A stretch of DNA of 64,000 bases, from NCBI GenBank assembly GCA_021820965.1, contig JAKACZ010000015.1:1-64000 (forward strand). The letters run 5' to 3'. The stretch comes from Bacillota bacterium (lineage in GTDB: Bacteria > Bacillota > Sulfobacillia > Sulfobacillales > Sulfobacillaceae). The notes under the pieces are model-generated. The model searched no databases and had not been told where the DNA came from. It saw only the letters and a list, made by a program, of their open reading frames with translations. Shown piece after piece: positions 28,921-37,019 of the stretch; position 1 is the stretch's first letter, and each line of letters begins with the position of its first letter. Made by a program: the position numbers and the translations under genes.

Positions 28921-30030
28921 TCAGTGCGCCCTGGGAGGGCGTCCCCGCTTAGGTAATCCCTCGGTCGGTATACCTGCCGTCTGCCAGGCGACTCGCCATG
29001 AGCCAAAATACTTTTGGATAGTCCCGACTACTGGATGTTTGCCGGCCTGAATCCATTCTTGGCATGTATAATAGCGGCCGGCTTCCCGCAAGGTTTGTAA
29101 AATCTGTGCTCGGGTTTGTTGCGATCGTTGCTGAGGAGAAAATCCCGCCATAGTCCACGCGGCTTTATAACTGCCGAAAATCCTCCGAATGGTTTTCACG
29201 TTGGGGGAACGACGTTCATGACTCCAATCGTCTTCGGGCACATAGTGCCCTATGGCCTGTAAGGCGGCGATCACTTGATCCGGAGATAATCGTCGGACGT
29301 CCACGCCGGCCGCCTTCCAAGCTTGATGCCAACTCCCCAGCAATTGCAAAATGGTCGTGGCCGTCGGTTTTTTCTTCTCGTGGCGCCATCGTGTGATGGT
29401 ATAATAACCGCTTTGACGGTGAGCGCGTTGCAACGCCAAGAGAACACTGTGCGGAGTCCACTCAAACCCAATGTGTTGGGTCCTCACCGCTCGCATCTTT
29501 CGGACAGGCAGGATTTTCTTTCGTCCCCATCTCCCCTGAGATTGTCGTGAGGCCCAGCTACGGATAATGATGGAATAACCCCTGGGCAGTGGTGCTGTCG
29601 CCGACGGTTCGTTTTGTGCCACCCATTGCTGGATTTGATCGAATTGAGCCCGTACGCGCTCATCAGCCATGGCCCGCCGGATTTTTCCTCGTATTAATTG
29701 TGCTGACGGGGCTGAAATGCCTAAGGCCTCTCCCAGTCTATAAGAAGACCGCATCAAATCGGCCTCGCCGATTAACGCAATCGCCTGAAACCAAGTTTCG
29801 AGTGGGATCTTCGATCGGTGGAAGACCGTTCCCGCCGTCACACTAATCTGTCGGCGACAGCCCTCACATTCATAGAGGTCAGTCCAGGGCCGATCATGAC
29901 GATGAATGACCCACGCTTTCCGATGTCCACATGCCGGACATACAAAGCCCTGGGGCCATCGCTGTTGAACTAAGAAGGCCCGACAATCGTTCACTCTCCG
30001 AAATTTTACCTGCCATTCGACTAGGGCCAT
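28921..30030 (-). CDS. IS1595-type zinc ribbon fused to homing-endonuclease-associated repeats
   Basis: A 369-residue chimera. Residues 31-58 form the zinc ribbon of IS1595-type transposases (CPACG...CEGC), followed by the family's VTAGTVFHRSKIPLETWF segment and a helical domain to about 125. The DDE catalytic domain expected next is absent. Instead, after a basic linker (165-180), three imperfect repeats follow (about 193-243, 249-296 and 305-353), each ending in a core like GSWHQAWKAAG, GSYKAAWTMAG or GSWRVAWQTAG. These match the homing-endonuclease-associated repeat that usually flanks HNH or LAGLIDADG nucleases as a DNA-binding module. No nuclease motif is visible, so the protein looks like a pure DNA-binding factor. 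GGAGG stands eight bases before ATG 30030. The frame is intact. Confidence 0.75.
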   Translation of the reverse strand: MALVEWQVKFRRVNDCRAFLVQQRWPQGFVCPACGHRKAWVIHRHDRPWTDLYECEGCRRQISVTAGTVFHRSKIPLETWFQAIALIGEADLMRSSYRLGEALGISAPSAQLIRGKIRRAMADERVRAQFDQIQQWVAQNEPSATAPLPRGYSIIIRSWASRQSQGRWGRKKILPVRKMRAVRTQHIGFEWTPHSVLLALQRAHRQSGYYTITRWRHEKKKPTATTILQLLGSWHQAWKAAGVDVRRLSPDQVIAALQAIGHYVPEDDWSHERRSPNVKTIRRIFGSYKAAWTMAGFSPQQRSQQTRAQILQTLREAGRYYTCQEWIQAGKHPVVGTIQKYFGSWRVAWQTAGIPTEGLPKRGRPPRAH

Positions 30031-30264
30031 GAGTCGTACCTCCACTAAATTCCCTATAAACTTCATTTTACAATGAATCTCTCCGCCGAGCCGTATCGTG
30101 CGGCGTTATCTTGTGACGGATTTTTCGCAGCCCTGGATTGCCGATGGGCAGCCCGCCATCCGTGCTGGGACCGGTGATGAAACTGGCCGCTGGTGTTTTG
30201 TTCCCGCCACGATTTGGCGCCGATATTTGGTCTGGATTAGGCAGTTGCGCTGTGGGAGCATGGT

Positions 30265-30539
30265 ATGCTCACGGGCGATCAGGTCTTGGTAGTCTCCGTC
30301 CTACCAGTACGGGACGGAAACGGCCTAGCGGGTGTACCGGTTGCCCGGATAGTGGACGTGGTGGGAGCCGGGGACGGTTTTGCGGCGGGTGTGCTGGCAG
30401 GGCGGCTGCAGGGAGGGGATTATGCACAAAGTCCGGGTTGGCAGCGGCGTTCGCAGTGGCCCATCTGGGCGACTTTAAGGGGCATCCCACCCGTAGCAAG
30501 GCTGAAGCTAGGCTGCAATCCCGGTGGCAGGACCGGTAG
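30265..30539 (+). pseudogene. PfkB-family sugar kinase, C-terminal remnant
   Basis: The fragment reads VARIVDVVGAGDGFAAGVLA, which is the PfkB signature 2 with the catalytic GAGD Asp. Near 30430 the frame slips, and the expected tail continues as AVAHLGDFKGHPTRSKAEA to a stop at 30539. The sequence is closest in style to 2-keto-3-deoxygluconate kinases, whose tail has a similar GDFEGLPT. The N-terminal two-thirds is missing and upstream sequence to 30031 is unrecognisable, so it is dead. Confidence 0.65.
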
Positions 30540-30632
30540 AGGGGAAACGGGGCCCAATGATTTTCCATAGTTATGATGCTGTTCGTTTGGACGGCCTGGG
30601 ATGCCAGCTGCTCGGCAATCAAGCCGGGGCGC

Positions 30633-30962
30633 TTACGGCAATTTCTTTCGCCGCACCAGCTGGTAGCTGACAGCGATGCCCTCCTGGGCCAATTCCCAGG
30701 CCCCATCGTCAGCCAGCCGAATGCCCATCCAGCCATAACGGCCGACATATGCGGGAACGAAGGTGTGGTCGAGCACGCTCCAGAATTCTCGGCGGTCCGG
30801 GTCCAGCTTCACGGTCACCGTGACAGCTCCGGAGGCATGCTGTCCCGTGAAGGCAAATATTTTTTTTCCGACTTTGACGACCGTTTCATCGCCCCAGGGC
30901 TTGTCCAGCCACGCCCCGTCAAACCTGAGACACCACTGCAGCACATCCTGCAAGGAGACCAT
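30633..30962 (-). CDS. MmcQ/YjbR-family DNA-binding-like protein
   Basis: A 109-residue protein with the YjbR/CyaY-fold family pattern: CLRFDGAWLDKPWGDETVVKV near the N-terminus, KIFAFTGQ, TVKLDPDRREF, and the terminal AVSYQLVRRKK. Members adopt a double-wing fold and are annotated as DNA-binding-like; their function is not established. ATG 30962 is preceded by AGGTGGG on the minus strand; a longer frame upstream has no support. It is divergent from the methyltransferase at 31048. Confidence 0.82.
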   Translation of the reverse strand: MVSLQDVLQWCLRFDGAWLDKPWGDETVVKVGKKIFAFTGQHASGAVTVTVKLDPDRREFWSVLDHTFVPAYVGRYGWMGIRLADDGAWELAQEGIAVSYQLVRRKKLP

Positions 30963-31047
30963 TTCCCACCTCTTTCTGCGTCCGTACCCTGGCCTGGGGC
31001 AGGCGTTTCCTTTATGATAAGGCACGAAAGCACAGGAGGGAATTTAG

Positions 31048-31872
31048 ATGACCGGATCAGACGCGCAGTATGTGGCCCAGCAGTACAGCACCGATGAGGC
31101 GCTGCGCCTCCGGATTGAGACACACCGCCAGTACGGCATTGGATCCAAGGAAGACCTCTTTGTCCGTGTGACGCGGCTGATGGCCGGCCGCCTCGCACCC
31201 GAACGGGTGCTGGACATCGGCGCCGGAACCGGCGGCTGGTACCGGGCAATTCGCCAATCATTCCCTGATCGGGTGGCGTATACGGCCGTGGACCAGTCTT
31301 CCGGCATGGTGGCAGTCTTGCAGGAGGCTGTCCAGCAGGACCCGCTGGGTCGGGCGCTCCAAGCCGATGCGGATGCGCTGCCGTTTCCTGAGGCAACCTT
31401 TGACTGGACTGGTGCGCACTTCATGCTGTATCACGTCCCCGACATTAGCGGCGCCATCGCCGAGGCGCTGCGCGTGACCCGCTCGGGCGGTCTTGTAGCC
31501 GCGGCCACCAACGCCGCGCAGCCGTACCGAGAATTGTGGGAACTGGGCGACTGGGCGGCGTGTGAGCTCGGACGCCTGGGAGCCCAATCCAGCCAACGGG
31601 TGCGATTCAACTTGGACAACGGTGCCTCATTCTTTCCCCACGAGCCCGAACGCATTGTGTGGGAGGGTGGGTTCCGTTTTGATGCGTCTGAGCCGGCCCT
31701 GCGCTATTTGGCCTCCGGCCCCATCCGCCATCATTTGGGGCCGGGAGCGGATGAGGCCCAGGTGACAACGGCCCTCACCCTTATCAAAGGCCGCATTGAT
31801 AAGATAATCCGCCGGGAAGGTTCCTTCACCGTTCACTCCCAATCCGGCCTGTTTCTGCTCGAAAAGGACTAA
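31048..31872 (+). CDS. Class I SAM-dependent methyltransferase
   Basis: A 274-residue methyltransferase with motif I VLDIGAGTGGWYRAI, motif II YTAVDQSSGM, motif III LQADADALPFPEATFDW, and post-core ALRVTRSGGLVAAATN. The Methyltransf_11-like core is followed by a 110-residue C-terminal cap. AGGAGGGAATTTAG precedes ATG 31048. No neighbour indicates the substrate. It converges with the lipoprotein gene, 17 bases apart. Confidence 0.88.
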   Translation: MTGSDAQYVAQQYSTDEALRLRIETHRQYGIGSKEDLFVRVTRLMAGRLAPERVLDIGAGTGGWYRAIRQSFPDRVAYTAVDQSSGMVAVLQEAVQQDPLGRALQADADALPFPEATFDWTGAHFMLYHVPDISGAIAEALRVTRSGGLVAAATNAAQPYRELWELGDWAACELGRLGAQSSQRVRFNLDNGASFFPHEPERIVWEGGFRFDASEPALRYLASGPIRHHLGPGADEAQVTTALTLIKGRIDKIIRREGSFTVHSQSGLFLLEKD

Positions 31873-31889
31873 ACACGCTGGGAGGATGC

Positions 31890-32561
31890 CTACGCGGAGA
31901 AGGTCGCAATGGCGCCGCTGGTCCCAACAATGCTGACGGCGTATGACGACGCGCTGGGCACCTCTGCCGTGAAGTCGCCCGTGACCGACTGGCCGGAGGG
32001 CACACGCACCACGACTGCCCCCGGATGCGTGGGAACAATCGGATAGGGGAAGAGCGAATTTTGCTGCGTGATCCCCTGCATGTCGTAGTCGTTCAGGGAG
32101 TGGGAAGTCTTAGATCCGGCCGGGCCCACCACGATATCATTTAACGAGAATAATATCATGGCGGTGGTCGGATTTTTGAGTGTCACGTTCAGCGAATAGA
32201 CGTAGTCCGTCTGACCGTTGACCTGAGCGGTCCCGTCGGCTTGCACACGATTCACGGTAGCCTGAACTTGGTTGGGTCCGGCCACGCCGCCTGCCTGTGG
32301 GCCGCCTGTCAATACGGGAGAAGGCGGAGTGGACGGGGACTCTACGGGCACAGAACTCGATGACGGCGGGGCAGTGCTGGATGACGGCGCTGCCGAGCTG
32401 GGGGAGCTTGATGGTGCCGCAGTTCCGCCCCGATGATGATGGTGTTTGTGATGGTGGTGTCCAGACGCCAGGGGTGCGTTGTGAGAGCCGCAGCCAGCAA
32501 TGGCGGCCAAAGTCAGCGGAGCTAAAATCCCCAATGCCCAGTAGCGAGTCGTTCGGTTCAT
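31890..32561 (-). CDS. Lipoprotein with His-rich and Ser/Pro-rich segments
   Basis: A 223-residue protein with a lipoprotein signal: MNRTTRYWALGILAPLTL then the lipobox AAIAGC (Cys24 to be acylated). Next comes a histidine cluster (HHHHKHHHHR, about 35-44) that could bind metal, then a Ser/Pro spacer to about residue 85. The C-terminal domain (about 95-223) resembles a DUF4352/TEF-like immunoglobulin fold: YVYSLNVTLKNPTTAMILF and the terminal strand of the form F.AEVPSAS. It is probably anchored outside the membrane. AGGAGGAGG precedes ATG 32561. The name of the C-terminal domain is a guess. Confidence 0.75.
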   Translation of the reverse strand: MNRTTRYWALGILAPLTLAAIAGCGSHNAPLASGHHHHKHHHHRGGTAAPSSSPSSAAPSSSTAPPSSSSVPVESPSTPPSPVLTGGPQAGGVAGPNQVQATVNRVQADGTAQVNGQTDYVYSLNVTLKNPTTAMILFSLNDIVVGPAGSKTSHSLNDYDMQGITQQNSLFPYPIVPTHPGAVVVRVPSGQSVTGDFTAEVPSASSYAVSIVGTSGAIATFSA

Positions 32562-32924
32562 GGTTGTGTTCCTCCTCCTGTCGGATGTGCGACCGATACC
32601 GTACTCTCTAACGTCTGCCAGAAGTCTTTGGTTTCAAACGGCAGGTGCCACACCGCCATACTCCCAAATTGTCCGCCGTCGCCATCTTGTTGCACCTGGT
32701 TTTGCATTGACTGGGTAGTGTTGACCTATATAGTATGGGTGCTCACCCAAGTTTCACTGTGAAATCACTGGGTTCAACGCGGCCTCTGTGGCCTGATCAT
32801 AAGTGTCGGGAGTGGCACCGTGACGTTGAAGCCCTGTGTGGCGTCTCTCCGTAACCTATGGCCAGGGTAGCGACGGAATCAATATCCAACGACGGTGGTG
32901 TCAAAACGATACCATCATTAGCGC
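32562..32924. other. 363-base gap
   Basis: The left end holds the lipoprotein ribosome site. A plus-strand TTGACT (32707-32712), 16 bases, TATAGT (32729-32734) looks like a promoter, but no plus-strand gene follows. No gene-like frame is present. Confidence 0.4.
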
Positions 32925-34970
32925 TTAACGCAATGCTCCGATGACCACGCCTACTAACACCGCGACCCAAACATACGCAATATACTGAGTGACACGTCCA
33001 GACTGAACGCGCAGCATCGACCGGCCTATCCACCGGCCCAGCCGCAGGACCGGGATGTAAAAATTTTGCTCCACACGGTCGATAATTGTATGACGGTAAA
33101 AATGGGCGCCCCCCCGCTTGGCGCGTTCACGGGTGAGGCCGTAGAATTTCGCGAATGCCAATCTCATCGGATGCGTGAAACCTTCGGCCGACCAACTCGT
33201 CTGCGGAGTAAATGTGACAGCTCCACCATTCCATGGTTCCACCAGGCGAACCCCCCTGCGACGCCGAATGACCCCACGAATAACCGCGACGATGACGCTC
33301 AAGAACAAGGCCATAAAAAGCAGGACATAGGGATCCTCGACGTTAAATGCCTCAGGGAAGAATACCGTGCCCTGAGCGAGCGGGGCGGGAAGTAAATTGG
33401 CGCCGATGGCTACTAGCGGAGCCGCAGTCGCGGGATGCACGAAACTCGGCGCGACGACGGGAGCTTTGGAGGGCAAAAACGCCCTTAAGGTGCGGTTCAG
33501 CCAGGGCAAAAACCAGGGTGACCCCGGGCCTGCCACCACAATCAGAACCAACGGCAAACCCAAACCCCAGAGCCACTCTCTCGCGGGTTTTGGCACCATC
33601 CGGGGACTGCCCCGGTGAACTCCCAGGAATATGAAACCGAACCAACGGAGGTATGCTGCCACGCCGATCGCGGCCGTTGCTGCGATGACGGCGCCGGCGA
33701 CCATAAGACCGAGATGGATGGCTCCCTGACCTGTGGCATCCAGCGGCTTGAGTATGCTTTCCAATAACAGCCACTCACCCAAGAATCCACCGAGTGGGGG
33801 GAACGCGCCCAATGTCAGAATGGCCAGCAAAGAAAGTAAGGCGGTCGTGCCAGAGGAATGGATAATACCGCCCAGCCCGTCGATTGTGTGGCTCCATAAC
33901 CCCGTATAATCGGTGGCGGAAAAGAGCACAAATTTAGCCCCCGCATGCATCACTAAGAGGACAACCGCCCCGTCTAACGCAAATGTCGAGTCAACATTTG
34001 CCGGGGCAACTAGTGATACGATTCGCCAAATGCCGATGGCTGCAAAAATTAGTCCCATGATTTCTAACGTAGAATACGCCAGAATCCTTTTCACATGTCG
34101 CGAGACGATGCTGTATAGCGCACCGCTAAGCGCTCCTAAGACACCCAGCACCAATAGGATGATCGCCCAGGCCATTCCCGCCCCGGCGATTTTTATGATG
34201 GCTAACATGCCGCTTATGGCCAGCGCCGTCAACAGTCCCGAAAATATTCCGGCAACGACACCGGGCGCTTGTGGCTCGGCCATGGGCATCCAAATCATCA
34301 CCGGGAACAGCCCCGCTTTCACGCCGAACGCCACCATGGCCATTACCATCACAATGTTTGTCGTAAGGGATGGATGAGAACTAGACGCATGAGCCAGGGC
34401 GGCTAACGAATCGTGCAAGAAAGACGTGTGTACCGGCATCAGCCAAACCAGCGCGATGAGAAGAAAAAGGCCGCCTAATTCCGACAGCGCCAATAGGCTC
34501 CAGCCTGCGTTCCAAACCACGCGAGCCCGTCGGGTGGTGACCAGGCCTAAATAAGTGACGGCAGAAATGAATTCCCAACTCATTAGCAATAAGAGGCCGT
34601 CACCACTCCAAAGATACACGCCGACCGCTCCTAACAGCGGTAACAGCGCATAAAACACCCGATGTGCATCAGGGCGCCTCATACTAAGGAGGGTGGCAGA
34701 CAAAAATAGGAGTCCGCCGATTAACGCCCACATGGAGGCCAACGGCAAAGGGCTCGCGATGAGCGTGGGCCACGGCTCAGGCAAACGAATGATACTGGCG
34801 TACTGGGGAATGAGCCAAAAGGCCATAACCATAAGCCCTAGAGATCCAGCACACATGAAAACGGCCATAAAACGTCGTGCCCACTGGGGACGGTGCGACA
34901 GTGCAAAAGCTCCCGCCAACGAGACCGCAGTATAACTAATCCAAGCGCCAATCCAATAGGATCCGTTCAC
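32925..34970 (-). CDS. hyfB: Hydrogenase-4-like antiporter subunit HyfB
   Basis: A 681-residue protein of the Mrp/NuoL antiporter family with about 15 or 16 membrane helices. The proton-channel core has LLLLMSWEFISAVTYLGL (conserved Glu), FGVKAGLFPVMIWMPMAEPQ (conserved Lys) and LYSIVSRHVKRILAYSTLE. It extends past residue 500 in a hydrophilic loop and a last helix, as HyfB/HycC do. It should translocate protons within the six-gene complex. The start is GTG 34970, overlapping the hyfI stop (GTGA), so translation is coupled. It is the last gene of the operon, whereas E. coli hyfB is near the front. Confidence 0.87.
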   Translation of the reverse strand: MNGSYWIGAWISYTAVSLAGAFALSHRPQWARRFMAVFMCAGSLGLMVMAFWLIPQYASIIRLPEPWPTLIASPLPLASMWALIGGLLFLSATLLSMRRPDAHRVFYALLPLLGAVGVYLWSGDGLLLLMSWEFISAVTYLGLVTTRRARVVWNAGWSLLALSELGGLFLLIALVWLMPVHTSFLHDSLAALAHASSSHPSLTTNIVMVMAMVAFGVKAGLFPVMIWMPMAEPQAPGVVAGIFSGLLTALAISGMLAIIKIAGAGMAWAIILLVLGVLGALSGALYSIVSRHVKRILAYSTLEIMGLIFAAIGIWRIVSLVAPANVDSTFALDGAVVLLVMHAGAKFVLFSATDYTGLWSHTIDGLGGIIHSSGTTALLSLLAILTLGAFPPLGGFLGEWLLLESILKPLDATGQGAIHLGLMVAGAVIAATAAIGVAAYLRWFGFIFLGVHRGSPRMVPKPAREWLWGLGLPLVLIVVAGPGSPWFLPWLNRTLRAFLPSKAPVVAPSFVHPATAAPLVAIGANLLPAPLAQGTVFFPEAFNVEDPYVLLFMALFLSVIVAVIRGVIRRRRGVRLVEPWNGGAVTFTPQTSWSAEGFTHPMRLAFAKFYGLTRERAKRGGAHFYRHTIIDRVEQNFYIPVLRLGRWIGRSMLRVQSGRVTQYIAYVWVAVLVGVVIGALR

Positions 34971-35527
34971 CAGCCAACCTCCCGTTGCACTCTCGGATCT
35001 TCCCCGTCAACCGCTGCCAAAAGACCGCGCAGAATGTCCCCGGGAGTGGGCGGGCACCCGGCGATGGCCACGGTCACCGGAACGATACCGTCTAACGATC
35101 CCATGACGTCAGGTGCGTCTTTAAAAACTCCTCCATCAATAGCGCAAGAACCCAGTGCCACGACCCTTTTGGGTTCCGTCATTTGCTCAAACACGGTTTT
35201 GATGACGGGAACCATGGCTCGGGTTATCACTCCCGTCACGACTAAAATATCCGCGTGCTTGGGGGACGGGGTGAAGCTAAACCCGTACCGGGTTAAATCG
35301 TACTGGGGACCAGCGATGAGGCTCAGTTCAGACTCGCAGCCGTTGCAAGAACCTGCGTCCACATGCCGAATGGCTGCCGCCCGTCGAAATAGGGCCGGTT
35401 CTTGCGGCCGGTAATTGGTTAAGGCGTCCGCATTTTCCATCGCCTCCACAACGGGGGCGGATTCGGTTGGATATCCCGAGGTGTACGGGAGCCTCACGAT
35501 ATTTCTTAGCCAGTGCCAGTAGTACAT
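34967..35527 (-). CDS. hyfI: Hydrogenase-4-like small subunit HyfI (NuoB-like)
   Basis: A 186-residue member of the NuoB/20-kDa family. The four [4Fe-4S] ligands of cluster N2 are present: the pair in GSCNGCESELSL, one in GSCAIDGG and one in IAGCPPTPGD. About 40 N-terminal residues resemble the usual extension. It hands electrons to the NuoD-like subunit at the membrane arm. GGAGGTGACATC precedes ATG 35527. No ferredoxin-like HyfH gene accompanies it, so the electron path into this subunit is open. Confidence 0.9.
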   Translation of the reverse strand: MYYWHWLRNIVRLPYTSGYPTESAPVVEAMENADALTNYRPQEPALFRRAAAIRHVDAGSCNGCESELSLIAGPQYDLTRYGFSFTPSPKHADILVVTGVITRAMVPVIKTVFEQMTEPKRVVALGSCAIDGGVFKDAPDVMGSLDGIVPVTVAIAGCPPTPGDILRGLLAAVDGEDPRVQREVGW

Positions 35528-35548
35528 GATGTCACCTCCAAAACCCGG

Positions 35549-36988
35549 TTATCCATCCCAGCCTGCCACAGACAAAGAAAAACTGGCGTCGATGATCGGG
35601 AAATCCTGTAAAATGTTTCCGTTAGCCATGGCTGCCGGATATGCCATCCAATTTCTTTGAGAAGGCGTTGCCACGCCCAAATCCAAAATTCGGCCCGAGT
35701 TTGGGTCAAGATAGATCCAGTACCCTAAAAGACCCCGCGCAGCCTCGACAATACCCGTGCCAGACCTGGTCGCGGGGGCGCCTTTGATTGGTGTCCGATT
35801 GTGAGCCGACACTTTTAACACGAGTGTCCGCTCCCATTGCTCAAGGATTTTCCTAATGAACTGGAGGCTCGCCTCCAGTTCAAGGATGCGCACATGAAAC
35901 CTCGCATAAGAGTCCGCTTGTGACGCCATGACAACAGGTATGGGCATGTCGACATAGGCAGCATAGGGGCGAACGCGGCGCACGTCCACTTCACGTCCCG
36001 CGGAGCGGCCCACAGGGCCGACTGGGCGAACCGCATGGATGGTAGTTGGCGGTATGATGCCCGCGCCATGCAACCGATCGAGAAAGGACGTGGTTCGCTC
36101 CAGATCGTACGCGATTTTGGCGCAGTGGTGGGTCACTCTTTCCACCGTATCACGCACACCCGACATATTCACGTTTGCGGGCCACAACCTGGTATCCAAT
36201 CCGCCCGGAACAATACTGCCGCGCATATAGCGGTGGCCAAATAATAGATGATTGATCCGAAGCAACTCTTCCTTCAGATGCAAGTATTCCATCTGCGGAA
36301 CGGGGAGGCCGGTGGACACGGCTAATGCGGCCAAGTCACCTACATGGCTATAAACACGCTCCAACTCTGCCATTAACGTTCGTGTCATCTGGATTTCGGG
36401 CGGTACGTTGACGGCCCAGGCCTCCTCAACGGCCAGTGACATGGCAAGACTGTGGTGTACGTTTGACGTGGTGGTAAATCGCGAAATGACCGGCATCGCC
36501 TCAGCCACTGTGCGGCCGCCAACGATGGCGCGAATGTGCCGCTGCTTCCATCCGTTTTCTACGTAAACATGCAAGATCTCGTCGCCCATAACGGTTAGGT
36601 TGTATAAGACCGATTCGGCCACATCCGCCCGCACCGGACCCAACGGGTACAAGAAGACGCCCTTACCGCGGACGGACGGGTGTGCCGGTGAATTCCACCC
36701 CAGTTCCGGCCATTCCACGGCCAAACGATGCTCGCTAGTCGCCGCATCCCGAATACCCATGTCTGACGGCGGAGGAGTGTTGTTCCCGGGCACGAACTCC
36801 CATCCCAGCGTTTGTAGCTCCCCGGAATTTCCGTCCATGAGAAGGACAGCAAGACAGTCATCTTGCCGGGTGAGCAAAACCGTTTCAAATCCGGCGTCCC
36901 GGCGTTTTTGCCACGATTCTAACCATTCATCGTAATCCCCCATGGTTTCTTGCTCCCGGCGAGCAATGCCTTCAAGTACGTCGGACAT
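35549..36988 (-). CDS. hyfG: Hydrogenase-4-like large subunit HyfG without NiFe ligands
   Basis: A 479-residue fusion of a NuoC-like N-terminal domain (to about 120) and a NuoD/hydrogenase-large-type domain. In true group 4 hydrogenases two CxxC motifs hold the NiFe site. Here the first (usually RxCGxC before H-S-x-A) is RFTTTS at 170-175 followed by NVHHSLAMSLAVEEAW, and the C-terminal DPCxxC position is DASFSLS at 467-473, so all four cysteines are gone. The protein also ends there without the cleaved maturation tail. It therefore cannot be a NiFe hydrogenase; it belongs with energy-converting-hydrogenase-related (Ehr) complexes or an unusual quinone-reactive form. AAGGGGG precedes ATG 36988. 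Confidence 0.88.
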   Translation of the reverse strand: MSDVLEGIARREQETMGDYDEWLESWQKRRDAGFETVLLTRQDDCLAVLLMDGNSGELQTLGWEFVPGNNTPPPSDMGIRDAATSEHRLAVEWPELGWNSPAHPSVRGKGVFLYPLGPVRADVAESVLYNLTVMGDEILHVYVENGWKQRHIRAIVGGRTVAEAMPVISRFTTTSNVHHSLAMSLAVEEAWAVNVPPEIQMTRTLMAELERVYSHVGDLAALAVSTGLPVPQMEYLHLKEELLRINHLLFGHRYMRGSIVPGGLDTRLWPANVNMSGVRDTVERVTHHCAKIAYDLERTTSFLDRLHGAGIIPPTTIHAVRPVGPVGRSAGREVDVRRVRPYAAYVDMPIPVVMASQADSYARFHVRILELEASLQFIRKILEQWERTLVLKVSAHNRTPIKGAPATRSGTGIVEAARGLLGYWIYLDPNSGRILDLGVATPSQRNWMAYPAAMANGNILQDFPIIDASFSLSVAGWDG

Positions 36989-37019
36989 CGAGTTGAGCCC
37001 CCTTTCAAGTAATAGACGT

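Noticed and set aside
28617..28952. Plus-strand frame after glcD
   Set aside because: Overlaps the glcD end in another frame, lacks a ribosome site and has no motif.
32707..32734. Plus-strand promoter TTGACT-16-TATAGT
   Set aside because: No plus-strand gene lies downstream; the next 7 kb is a minus-strand operon. A chance match or antisense start cannot be excluded.
35549..36988. Calling the operon a functional NiFe hydrogenase
   Set aside because: All four NiFe-ligand cysteines are absent from the large subunit and no maturation genes are nearby.
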